The translations under genes and the position numbers were made by a program. Shown in pieces: positions 39,748 to 48,320 of a DNA stretch of 64,000 nucleotides. Within the stretch, counting starts at the first letter, position 1; each line of letters starts with the position of its first letter. The notes below the pieces were generated by a model. It did no database searches. It saw only the letters and a program-made list of their open reading frames with translations, and had not been told where the DNA came from. Source of the stretch: CAYVFC01 sp964450715 (GTDB lineage: Bacteria > Myxococcota_A > Polyangia > Polyangiales > JAFGIB01); the NCBI GenBank assembly GCA_964450715.1, contig CAYVFC010000016.1, positions 1-64,000 on the forward strand, in the 5' to 3' direction.

Positions 39748-40781
39748 GCCCGCCGATCCGACTGCAGGCCGCCGGTCTCGAGATAACGCTCGCCTGTCCG
39801 TACCGTTGCCAGACCTGCGGCTCGAACGCGGGAGCACCCAGGTCGAGCGAGCTGCGCACGGACGAATGGCTGGCGGTAATACATGATCTAGCCGGCCTCG
39901 GGTGCGCGCGCGTCGCCCTGCTCGGCGGCGAGCCGCTGCTGCGCTCGGACTGGATCGTACTGGCCCGGGAGGCCATCGAGAACGGCTTGGAAGTCGAGCT
40001 CATCACCTCCGGCATGGGGGTTGATGTCGAAATGGCCCGACGGATAGCCGAGCTCGGCCTGGCATCGGTCACGGTCAGCGTGGACGGAACCCGGCAAGTG
40101 CACGACAGGCAGCGGGACAAGGATGGAAGCTACGACCGGGCGCTTTCTGCCATCGAGCTTCTCGAGCGGAGCGGAATGCGCGTGGGCGTTACCACCCAGG
40201 TTAACCGGGAGACGCTGCACACGCTGGAGGTACTGGCTCCCGAGCTGGAAGCGGCGGGCGCTATGGGATGGCAACTACAGCTCACCATGCCCGCAGGGCG
40301 AGCGCGGCTGCGCACGGATCTGGTCTTGGCCCCCGACGCCATGCCCGAATTGCACGGGATAGCTCGAAGACTCATTGCGCGCCGCGGCCTGCGCCCGGTT
40401 CTCACCGACAACATCGGCTACTTCACTTCGGACGAGCCCCTCCTGCGGACCCCGGGCAGGCAAGCCGAAAGGTGCTGGCTCGGTTGCTTCGCAGGGCTTC
40501 GCAACCTCGGCATCCTCAGCGACGGCTCGGTCAAGGGTTGCCTGGCGCTTCCCGATTCGATGATCGAGGGCAACGTGCGCGAGCGATCTCTCGCCTCCAT
40601 CTGGAACGACCCCGGCTGCTTCGCCTACAGTCGTTCCTTTCGCCCCGAAACCCTGGGCGGAGCCTGCGCCGAGTGCGCCTTCGCAAGACTGTGTCGCGGC
40701 GGTTGCACCGCATTCGCCCTGGCTGTTCACTCGCAACCCGGGGTAAGCACCCATTGCTTCCGATTGCACGGCGTCTGCTGA
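39744..40781 (+). CDS. Radical SAM/SPASM protein 2
   Basis: A 345-residue paralogue of the preceding enzyme. Motif CPYRCQTC (residues 18-25), GGEPLLRSDW, LITSGMGV, then SPASM Cys in CWLGCFAGLRN, GSVKGCLALPD and CAECAFARLCRGGC. It aligns along its whole length with the first copy, including the QLQLTMPAGRAR region. Translational coupling to the first copy suggests a complex or sequential action on one substrate. Confidence 0.88.
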   Translation: MSPPIRLQAAGLEITLACPYRCQTCGSNAGAPRSSELRTDEWLAVIHDLAGLGCARVALLGGEPLLRSDWIVLAREAIENGLEVELITSGMGVDVEMARRIAELGLASVTVSVDGTRQVHDRQRDKDGSYDRALSAIELLERSGMRVGVTTQVNRETLHTLEVLAPELEAAGAMGWQLQLTMPAGRARLRTDLVLAPDAMPELHGIARRLIARRGLRPVLTDNIGYFTSDEPLLRTPGRQAERCWLGCFAGLRNLGILSDGSVKGCLALPDSMIEGNVRERSLASIWNDPGCFAYSRSFRPETLGGACAECAFARLCRGGCTAFALAVHSQPGVSTHCFRLHGVC

Positions 40782-40993
40782 GACAACTGCAATAATCAGC
40801 CACGGGCCCGTAGCTGGCGGAAGCGTCGCATTACCGACGACCGAGCGGGAGGCGGACCGGTGCCGACGGGTTCGGGCAGGTCGTTGTGAGAGCAAGCCAG
40901 CCGGAAAACAGGCTCAGCGTAGTGCGGTGTAGCGCGGCGTGGCGCGGCGTGGCGTGGCGCGAGCGACGAGGCGAGATCTCGCCGAACGCGGCG

Positions 40994-41965
40994 TTAGCTT
41001 TCGCCCAGCGCGGAACAGATTCTCTGCGCTTCTGCGGTCATCTCGGTCAGAATCTCGCGGACCGGTTTGACCTCGTGGATGAGGCCGATTGCCTGCGAGC
41101 AGGAGATGCTCCCCTTGTTGATGTCGCCGGTCTCGTACATCTCCCGAGCGGCCTCGCCCGAGACGTAGGGATAGATCTCACCGATGTCGCCGCCCTTGCC
41201 GGCCGCCTCGAGCTCTTGCACCTTCTTGGAGGGCGGGTTGAGCCAGACCCGGTGGGGAAAGTTGACCGGGCGCATGATGATATCGGTGTCCAGCTCGGTG
41301 GCTTCGAGCAGGGCCTTCTTGAGGTTGTCGTGGATGGGGCACTCCTCGGAGAGCATGATTCGGGTTCCCACGATGACCCCCGAGGCCCCGAGGGCAAATG
41401 CGGCAGCCATCGACCGGCCGTCGACGATGCCGCCGCCACCGATCACGGGAATATCGAGCGCGTCGACCGCAGACGGAATCAGCACGATCGTGCCGATGTT
41501 GAGGTTGCCGGTCGCGCCGCCGTTTTCGTAGCCGACAACGGTGACCGCGTCGGCCCCCATCTTCTCGGCTTTCCTCGCGTAGCGGACGCCGACGCACTTG
41601 TGGAGCCAGACCATGCCGAGCTCTTTGATGCGGGCGATCAGGTCCGCGGGGGGAGAGAAACCGGAGGTTTCGACGATCCTGACGCCCTCTTCGGCCATGA
41701 TCTCCAGGTAGCGCAGGTTGTCCAGCTTACGCATCATGGGAAAGAGGTTGATGTTGACTCCAAAGGGTTTCCGGGTGCCGCCCTTGACCGCTTTCAGATC
41801 GTTGCGGAACTCGCCTTCGTCCTGGTAGATCGCCGAAGCGATGAGCCCGAGGGCCCCTGCCTCCGAGATGGCCGTCACAAAAGGGGCTTTCGAGATGTCC
41901 ATCATGGTCCCCCCGATGATGGGGAGCTCGATCCCGAGAAGGCTGGTTAGCTTGGAGCTGAGCAC
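40994..41965 (-). CDS. Nitronate monooxygenase / NAD(P)H-dependent flavin oxidoreductase family
   Basis: A 323-residue TIM-barrel flavoprotein of the 2-nitropropane dioxygenase/FabK group. It begins LLGIELPIIGGTMMDIS and has AGALGLIAS, KPFGVNINLFP, HKCVGVRYARKAEKMGADAV, the Gly-rich GGGGIVDGRSMAAAFALGASGV (split) and a phosphate-binding VGTRIMLSEE. FMN binding is expected. The true reaction could be nitronate oxidation or enoyl reduction. It stands alone on the minus strand. Confidence 0.87.
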   Translation of the reverse strand: MLSSKLTSLLGIELPIIGGTMMDISKAPFVTAISEAGALGLIASAIYQDEGEFRNDLKAVKGGTRKPFGVNINLFPMMRKLDNLRYLEIMAEEGVRIVETSGFSPPADLIARIKELGMVWLHKCVGVRYARKAEKMGADAVTVVGYENGGATGNLNIGTIVLIPSAVDALDIPVIGGGGIVDGRSMAAAFALGASGVIVGTRIMLSEECPIHDNLKKALLEATELDTDIIMRPVNFPHRVWLNPPSKKVQELEAAGKGGDIGEIYPYVSGEAAREMYETGDINKGSISCSQAIGLIHEVKPVREILTEMTAEAQRICSALGES

Positions 41966-42232
41966 GCGTACCTCCGGCTAGCTGGCGTATGGGGGCTGCA
42001 CCGCGCGGGGCGGCCTCCGATCTGGGTTATCGCGCAAAACCAAGGGCCAGTCAAAGCGCTCCGGCGCGCAAAAGGGGCCATCCCGGACCGCGTTTCCCGA
42101 GCACCTACCGCCCCTTCGTTCCCGCGATTCGCCGTCATCGCCGGAGACGAGATGGCCGGCTTTTCGGGCGTCTGCCGGTGAAATGGTCGCGGTCAGCCGG
42201 GCCTACCTGTCGACGCCCACGCTGGTGGGCTA

Positions 42233-42320
42233 TACAGTAGCCTCCGGGTCAAGACCTCCCGCGGCGTCCTTACAGCCAGGGTGCAAAACGGCGGAGGGGT
42301 TATTGGCGGGCGGGGTTAAT
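42233..42320 (+). repeat. 88-bp dispersed repeat, copy 2
   Basis: Same element as at 36012..36100 and same orientation. It lies in the 478-bp gap between the flavin oxidoreductase and transporter genes, where nothing else is evident. Confidence 0.75.
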
Positions 42321-42443
42321 AGCGGTACCTAGAGCGCCGAACGGGTTGAAAACGCCATGATTTAGCGGTCTATCCTCGCGAACTTAAAGACGTTTTATAA
42401 TTGTTGGCACTCCCTTGTGGAGAGAGCCGGCCAACGCGAACGG

Positions 42444-43730
42444 CTACCGATTCCTGTCGATCATCGTCCACAACACCAGGGTGAGCGCGGTGCCTACCAC
42501 CGCCACCGCGACCAGCAGGACGAAGATCGGCGTCAGTGCCTGGTCGTACCGCTCGTACATCCAGCCGATAATCTGCTCCTGAAAAATGGGACCGATGGAT
42601 CCTGTGCCGTTGATGATCCCCGCCGCGGCCAGCGCGCCTCGCTTTGATCCGACGTCGATGGCGGCCACTCCGGACAAGAGCGAATCCGGGCCGTAGAGCA
42701 TGAAGCCGGTCAGGCCCATGCAGAGCGTGAAAGCGAACAGGCTGGAGGCGCCGAACGCGACCATACCGCCGAAAGCCAGCGTCATGACGACCAGCATGGC
42801 AAAGCAGAGAAACGCTCTTCTGCCCCTGAACAGCCTATCGCTGGCAAAACCGGCAAAGATCACACCGGTAAAACCCGAGATGTCGAACACGGTCGATAGA
42901 TAACCGGCCTGATCGCCCTGCAGCTCGAAGTTACCGGCCAGGAAATAGGGCGTCCAGCTCCAGAGCGCGTAACGCAGAAACTTGATGGTGAAGTAGATGA
43001 CGCCTATCAGCACGATGGCGGCCACCACCTCGCGGCTCCAGTTCAGGCCTTTATCGTTTTCACCGTCGGCCGTGCCGTCAGGATCGGCGCCGTCGTCGTC
43101 GTCCTGGTCCTGCAGCTCGGGAAGACCGACGTCCGCGGGGCGACCCGGGTGCAACAACAGCACCGCGAACCAGACGCAGAGCAGCACCAGCGAAGCGCCG
43201 AAAAACGACCAGCGCCACCCGGCCAGGCCTAGCAGATAGGCGGCAAAGGAGGTGGCCAGCACCGAGCCCAGCTGGTAGCAGGTGGACCAGACGCCCAGGA
43301 TCGAACCGCGCTGCCTGCGCTTGAACCAGAAGGCCAACGAGCCGATACAACCCGGCCAACCCGTACCCTGGGCCAAGCCGTTGAGCGCCAGAAAAAGCGC
43401 CACGGTCCATACACCGTTGGAGATGCCGAACACGACATTGCACCCGAGCGAGATGCCCATGCCCACCAGCAGCAGCATTTTGGAGCCGAGCCGGTTGCCG
43501 AAGTAGCTGCTCGAGTACTGTCCGACCATGTAAGCCGCCAGATAGGCGGTACCCAGGTGGGCCAGATCGACGGCATTCAGATCAAATGCCAGCGACAGAT
43601 CGCGTTTGACGACGTAAAACGCCTTTCGGCAGAAGTAGTAGCCGGCGTAGGCCAGCCAGGTAGCGGTGAAGATCTTGATCTGCCATGGGCGGTATTCGCT
43701 GTCTGCACTCCCGGTATTTGTGTTTGCCAT
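42444..43730 (-). CDS. MFS transporter, organophosphate antiporter type
   Basis: A 428-residue membrane protein with about 12 helices. It has the OPA-family start YYFCRKAFYVVKRDL, GLAQGTGWPGCIGSLAFWFKRR (split across helix 4-5) and the second-half AGFASDRLFRGRR. A very acidic Asp/Glu loop (about residues 205-225) separates the halves. Relatives carry glycerol-3-phosphate or hexose phosphates in exchange for phosphate, but the substrate here is open. Confidence 0.88.
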   Translation of the reverse strand: MANTNTGSADSEYRPWQIKIFTATWLAYAGYYFCRKAFYVVKRDLSLAFDLNAVDLAHLGTAYLAAYMVGQYSSSYFGNRLGSKMLLLVGMGISLGCNVVFGISNGVWTVALFLALNGLAQGTGWPGCIGSLAFWFKRRQRGSILGVWSTCYQLGSVLATSFAAYLLGLAGWRWSFFGASLVLLCVWFAVLLLHPGRPADVGLPELQDQDDDDGADPDGTADGENDKGLNWSREVVAAIVLIGVIYFTIKFLRYALWSWTPYFLAGNFELQGDQAGYLSTVFDISGFTGVIFAGFASDRLFRGRRAFLCFAMLVVMTLAFGGMVAFGASSLFAFTLCMGLTGFMLYGPDSLLSGVAAIDVGSKRGALAAAGIINGTGSIGPIFQEQIIGWMYERYDQALTPIFVLLVAVAVVGTALTLVLWTMIDRNR

Positions 43731-43795
43731 CCGGCGCGGTATTCAACAGCACTCTTTCTTTTAAGTAAACGTCGAGAGCGCCTTTCCTTCAGCGA

Positions 43796-44068
43796 TCACC
43801 GTGGCACAGACGAATACGATTCCATCTCCGTTCGAATCCTCCCTGACCCACCAACGCCGGTATTCTCATCCGGAAGCGCGATCGAGCCGCCCCAGGAAAC
43901 GATCGCTGGCTGTGCGAGGCCGTAGTGCTCGAGCACCCGTTCCGAAGCGCCGCCGCCCAGGATATGCACCGGCAGCTCCTATTCGGCGATCTCTCCGAGG
44001 TCGGTGATGCCCGACTCGACCTCAACCGCCGCCAGCAGGTATTTCGGATCGGGCCCCTGAGCGCTCAT
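43796..44068 (-). pseudogene. Small ORF interrupted by in-frame TAG
   Basis: An ATG at 44068 opens a 29-codon frame (YLLAAVEVESGITDLGEIAE) closed by TAG at 43979..43981. The frame stays open for another 60 codons (ELPVHILGGGASERVLEHYG and SWGGSIALPDENTG) to TGA. Both parts look protein-like, but I do not recognise the family. It may be a decayed gene or chance. Confidence 0.35.
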
Positions 44069-44278
44069 TGGTAATCCTTCCGCCGGTCTCCGAAAGCCCA
44101 GGGATTAGGCCCCGGGCGCCAGTAGGTTGTCCCGAGCGAACACTGCGCGGCCACAACGTACGCCCTAGGGTTAGAAGTAGTTGTTTTCCCTACACACCGT
44201 CCGCGTGGCGCCCCTCTGCCGGTGCGCCCTGGCGAAAGCGAGCGACACGGGGAGGTCTGTAACAAAGGGAGGTCGAGC

Positions 44279-45523
44279 GTGTTGCAGAAGCAAGATCGGT
44301 ACTTTCCGGGTTCGTTCCGATTTCGGCCCACGAAGACGCTGTTGGCGGTCGCCGTTCTCTCCATGACCGCGTGCGACGACAGAGCGCGGTTTGAGGGAAG
44401 CTCCACGCAAAACGACGGCTCTTATTTCGTCGGCGGGGCCGGCGGGACGGGCGGAGCTGCCGGCTGGGTTCAGCCCGAGGCCGGTTCCGGTGCGCCGGCG
44501 GCCGGCACCGGGGGTTCGCCTGCCGTCTCGACGGATTCAACAATCGGCTCGACCGCGCCTCCGTCTGACTCGGGCGGAACGGGCGGTCTTGTCGAAGGCG
44601 GGATCGGAGGAGCCGGCGGGGAGATTGTCGCCGGGGGAACCGGGGGAGCCGCCGGAGCCGGCGACCTGGCCGGAACCGGAGGAAGCAGCGGCAATAGCGG
44701 AGCCGGCGGGATTGGAGGAGCCGGCGGGACCGGAGGAACCGGCAGCACTCACGGAACCTGCTGCGCGGATGGTGACTGCCTGTGCCGCGGCTCCGATCCG
44801 ACGGAGCTTACGGCCGCCAACGGACCGTACCAGACCGCGTCGTACACCATCCTGGCCGGAACGGTCTTCTATCCGACCGACGCCGAGCCGCCTTTCGCCG
44901 GGGTTGCGGTCTGCGGCGGCTACATGAACTTCGGTCCCGAAATGGCGGGCTGGGGTACCTTCTACGCCTCTCACGGCATCGTGACGGTGATCACCAGCAC
45001 CTTACCTACCGACACCCCGCCGATACGCGCCGACAAGTTGCTGGCAGCGATAGCGGAGTTAAAGGGGGAGAACACCAAGGCTGGCAGCCCGCTCGAGGGC
45101 AAGCTGAGCGATCGCTTCGGAACCTCCGGATACTCGATGGGCGGCGGGGGCACCACCATCGCCTCGGGCGACGATCCGTCGCTCAGCACTTCGATAGGTC
45201 TGGCAGCCTGGCAACCGGAAGGGCGCGGCGTGCAGGTCCCCACCCTGCTGCTCTGCGGTTCCGCCGATACCACCGCGCCCTGCAGCTACTCCACCGGAGC
45301 GTACAGCGAAATTCCCTCCTCCACACCCAAGCTCCTGCTCGCTATTCAGGGTGGAAGCCACCTCACCGGCTGGTTCAATCCCACCACCGGCGCGGGCCTG
45401 GGGACGTCCGGCAAGTACGCGCTGGCCTTCCAGAAAGTATTTTTGGAGGGAGACGAGCGGTGGAAACCGCTGCTGCTGGTCGAGCCCGCAGACGCCACCG
45501 ACTGGCGTACCAATATCCAATAG
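44279..45523 (+). CDS. Lipoprotein polyester hydrolase-like (PETase/cutinase-type) enzyme
   Basis: A 414-residue lipoprotein. The lipobox is LSMTAC (Cys near residue 32), then a 110-residue GGTGG/GGAGG linker. The catalytic domain starts with CCADGDCLCRGSDPTE, followed by YPTDAEPPFAGVAVCGGY and the nucleophile elbow GYSMGGGG, typical of dienelactone hydrolases and PETase-like cutinases. LLCGSADTTAPC holds the acid and GGSHLTGW the His. A GGGAGG lies eight bases before a GTG start. It is likely a surface esterase; the polyester link is by motif only. Confidence 0.83.
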   Translation: MLQKQDRYFPGSFRFRPTKTLLAVAVLSMTACDDRARFEGSSTQNDGSYFVGGAGGTGGAAGWVQPEAGSGAPAAGTGGSPAVSTDSTIGSTAPPSDSGGTGGLVEGGIGGAGGEIVAGGTGGAAGAGDLAGTGGSSGNSGAGGIGGAGGTGGTGSTHGTCCADGDCLCRGSDPTELTAANGPYQTASYTILAGTVFYPTDAEPPFAGVAVCGGYMNFGPEMAGWGTFYASHGIVTVITSTLPTDTPPIRADKLLAAIAELKGENTKAGSPLEGKLSDRFGTSGYSMGGGGTTIASGDDPSLSTSIGLAAWQPEGRGVQVPTLLLCGSADTTAPCSYSTGAYSEIPSSTPKLLLAIQGGSHLTGWFNPTTGAGLGTSGKYALAFQKVFLEGDERWKPLLLVEPADATDWRTNIQ

Positions 45524-45541
45524 CTACCCGCGAACATTGCT

Positions 45542-45598
45542 CCCGCCGCTATGGGTGGCGATCACGGCCCGGCGTCTATCGCCACCCATAGCGGCGGG
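45542..45598 (+). terminator. 21-bp perfect hairpin after hydrolase gene
   Basis: CCCGCCGCTATGGGTGGCGA plus T pairs perfectly with its complement across a 15-nt loop, 19 bases after the stop. There is no T-run, so it may act through RNA stability or Rho-dependent termination. The remainder of 45524..45823 is featureless. Confidence 0.6.
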
Positions 45599-45823
45599 TT
45601 GACCGGCGAGGAACTCGGCTTTGCATAGGGAATCGAATTAGGCCGCAAGATCCGGAACCCGGATCACGCCATCTGAGCGCTACAAAAGCCGCACCGGATC
45701 CCGGTACATTTCGCAGAATACATCTATAAGGCACCCTTCTCCGAGACGTTCTTTATGTATCCCATGACGATCTCTTCTTCGCATTCGCACCGGCCAGACC
45801 AGGCGACGTCAAAACCTTCGAAT

Positions 45824-46378
45824 CTACGGCGGTTCTCCGCTGCCATGGTCGTGGCCCAATGCTGGTCGACTCGATACCGATGGATCGGTACTAAATGTCC
45901 CTCCCTCTGACGACAGCGGTACGCTTCTCGCCTCGTCTACCCATTTCACCGCACGCACGATCGTACCCTTGCCCACTAACGAGAAGATTTCCATCTCGCT
46001 CATCATCCGACTGACCCCGCCCAAACCTCCGCCCAGGCTGCCAGTGGTCGAGTAGCCATCCCGCATGGCTAGCTCGATATTCGCTATTCCCGGACCCCGG
46101 TCGACGGCCTCTACTTCTACGCCCTTGTTTCCGTCGTCCCGGGTGACGATTCTCATGGTGATTTCGCCTCTTCCGGCGTGATCCAGGATGTTCTGTGCTA
46201 GCTCCGAGATGCTCGTTATTATGCTGAGCTTCTTGTTTTTGCCGAGCCCCACCCTGTCAGCCATCTTACCAACCTTAACCCGAGCCGACGAAATATCGGC
46301 CTCGTGGGCGATCGGGATGGTAATGCGGGCCGGGGCCAATATATCTCTCCTTTGGCTCGCCTTTTCGATTCGAGCCAA
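45824..46378 (-). CDS. RsbT-like anti-sigma/serine kinase ATPase
   Basis: A 184-residue GHKL ATPase related to RsbT. It has IPIAHEADISSARVKVGKMA, the N-box SIISELAQNILDHAG-type sequence (ITSISELAQNILDHAG), G1 DRGPGIANIELAMRDGYSTTG (split) and the lid GGGLGGVSRMM, where RsbT has GLGL. The C-terminal 40 residues are an extra Ser-rich tail. RsbT switches stress-response partner complexes. No RsbS or RsbR partner is adjacent, so its role here is open. Confidence 0.82.
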   Translation of the reverse strand: MARIEKASQRRDILAPARITIPIAHEADISSARVKVGKMADRVGLGKNKKLSIITSISELAQNILDHAGRGEITMRIVTRDDGNKGVEVEAVDRGPGIANIELAMRDGYSTTGSLGGGLGGVSRMMSEMEIFSLVGKGTIVRAVKWVDEARSVPLSSEGGTFSTDPSVSSRPALGHDHGSGEPP

Positions 46379-46550
46379 CAGTCCCGAAAAACCTCCGTAC
46401 TCGACGGTCCTTCCTGCGCTGGCAATGCTTCCGTCAGCATTATACTCGAAAATCTCGCCGACTGCTCGGCCCGCGCCAGACCGTCCTAACTGCGCGAAAA
46501 CACGCCGCTTCTACCACCGAGCCATATTGGCCCCCTGCATGCGTGGGGGT

Positions 46551-47030
46551 CTACTCTGGAAACAGTTCCCATAGTTTTCGCGTCTTCTCATCTATACCCA
46601 CCGGATGCCCTGCCGCGTTCAAGGCGCAATGCTTCGTAAAACCTTTGCAGACAAGCACTCCCGATTCTTTGTGGGTGATTAGATAGTCAAACTGTAACTT
46701 CACCCTTTCCATCTTCGCCGGTCGCGTATGTATCCAAAAAGGCTCATCATAACGAAGCGGCGCATAGTAAGACACCCCGATCTCAATAATCGGATAGACA
46801 TACCCGCTCTGTTCGATTTCCCGATACGGATATCCCGTATCCCTCATCAGCGAGGCTCGTCCTACTTCAAAGTAAACCAAGTAATTCGAATGGTAGACGA
46901 CTCCCGACCGATCGGTGTCTTTATATAGCGTCCGATTGCCGCAGCGATGCCACACCGCTCCGCCGTTTTTGTCGCGTACGAAACACCCTTGTTCTCTAAA
47001 CGGCTCCGGAATAAACGCCTCGGGCTTCAT
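46551..47030 (-). CDS. 4HBT acyl-CoA/acyl-ACP thioesterase (YbgC/FadM-like)
   Basis: A 159-residue hotdog-fold thioesterase. The signature YKDTDRSGVVYHSNYLVYFEVGR (split) carries the catalytic Asp, and it continues IEIGVSYYAPLRYDEPFWI. It is last in an operon of two ketosynthases, two radical SAM proteins and an ACP, four bases downstream of the ketosynthase stop, so it probably releases the finished acyl chain from the carrier protein. Confidence 0.88.
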   Translation of the reverse strand: MKPEAFIPEPFREQGCFVRDKNGGAVWHRCGNRTLYKDTDRSGVVYHSNYLVYFEVGRASLMRDTGYPYREIEQSGYVYPIIEIGVSYYAPLRYDEPFWIHTRPAKMERVKLQFDYLITHKESGVLVCKGFTKHCALNAAGHPVGIDEKTRKLWELFPE

Positions 47031-47034
47031 CTCA

Positions 47035-48300
47035 TTAGACTCCCCTAAATACTATGCAGCAATTCGTTCCACCAAAGCCGAAGGCATTGGAAAGCATAAT
47101 TTCGTAGTCGTACGAACGCGCTTCATTCGGCACTACATCCATGTCTCTCATTTCCGGATCGGGAATGTAATTGATCGTCGGCAATAAGATCCCGTTTAGC
47201 ATGGCCTCTATTGAAAGCGCCGCTTCGATTGCGGCTGCCGCGCCGAGCGTATGCCCTATCTGCGATTTTGTTGACGAAATAGGAATGGCTCGCATTCTTT
47301 CGCCGAACACCTTCCGAAGACAATCTATTTCGATTCGGTCCCCCGTCGGAGTCGACGTGCCGTGAGCATTTATATATTGTATATCCTGCGGCTGCAGTTC
47401 CGCGTCTTCGATAGCTTCGGAAATAGCCCTGGTCACCGTTTCCGGGTGGGGTCGGGTGAAATGGTGCGCATCAGACGTCCAACCCACGCCGCATACTTCA
47501 GCGATGGCTCGCAACCCATGCGCCTTTACTATTTCCTGGGCCCCCAAAACCAACACGGCGCAGCCTTCCGAAAGCACCATCCCTTTTCTATCGACACTAA
47601 ACGGCCTTGACGCCGTCTTGGGATCTCCAAACGCTCGATCCTCGGGGACCACTTTGATGGTGGCGTTCATGTTGGCAAAACCGTGGATGATTTCTGGAAT
47701 GAGACAGGTGTCCACGCCCCCTACCAATGCAAAATCGCAATCACCGTCGCGTATCATACGCGCGCCGATTCCAATGGCGTGATTACCCGAGGCGCAGGCG
47801 CCTTGTGGAGAGAATATCGGTCCTGTGAATCCAAACCTCATCGACGCTTTGCCTGACGGTATATTGGCGCACAAATTGGGCAACAAAAACGGGCTTATCC
47901 GTAGCGGACCCTTTTCCAATAAGGTCTTCATTGCCACCCGATACGCATCGCTTCCATTCAACGCCGACCCTATCAAGCAAGCGATTCGCCCGCTGGTCGC
48001 CTCTTCTATCCTCAAACCTGACCGGTTCAACGCCTCCTCACAAACAGCCATCGTCAATAGGACAAAACCGGCGTTCCAGTTATAGACCTCCTTCCGGTCT
48101 ATATAGGAAAGCGATAGCGGATCCCAGTCAGGAATTTCGCCCACGACATCGCTCAAACAATCTACCTTGCAGCGCGATAGTTTTCGAAACCCCGAATCTC
48201 CCTGAACGGCCCGCGAATAGCTTTTGTCGAAACTGAAACCTAGCGGCGTAGCCGCACCATAACCGAGGACCATTACGCGTCTGTTCTGAGGCGGTTTCAT
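47035..48300 (-). CDS. Beta-ketoacyl synthase (FabF-like) 1
   Basis: A 421-residue condensing enzyme with an intact Cys-His-His triad: Cys in FSPQGACASGNHA, His in INAHGTSTPTGD and His in SQIGHTLGAAAAIEA. The C-terminal SNAFGFGGTNCCIVF is conserved. It catalyses decarboxylative Claisen condensation on an ACP-bound chain. Start codon ATG, 20 bases after the second ketosynthase. Both synthases look catalytic, unlike the KS/chain-length-factor pairs of type II PKS. Confidence 0.9.
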   Translation of the reverse strand: MKPPQNRRVMVLGYGAATPLGFSFDKSYSRAVQGDSGFRKLSRCKVDCLSDVVGEIPDWDPLSLSYIDRKEVYNWNAGFVLLTMAVCEEALNRSGLRIEEATSGRIACLIGSALNGSDAYRVAMKTLLEKGPLRISPFLLPNLCANIPSGKASMRFGFTGPIFSPQGACASGNHAIGIGARMIRDGDCDFALVGGVDTCLIPEIIHGFANMNATIKVVPEDRAFGDPKTASRPFSVDRKGMVLSEGCAVLVLGAQEIVKAHGLRAIAEVCGVGWTSDAHHFTRPHPETVTRAISEAIEDAELQPQDIQYINAHGTSTPTGDRIEIDCLRKVFGERMRAIPISSTKSQIGHTLGAAAAIEAALSIEAMLNGILLPTINYIPDPEMRDMDVVPNEARSYDYEIMLSNAFGFGGTNCCIVFRGV

Positions 48301-48320
48301 ATTCGATTAGTATTTTCGGC

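Noticed and set aside
43789..44025. 78-codon minus-strand ORF in an alternative frame
   Set aside because: Arg/Ser-rich composition typical of an out-of-frame reading; the frame from 44068 gives more protein-like sequence.
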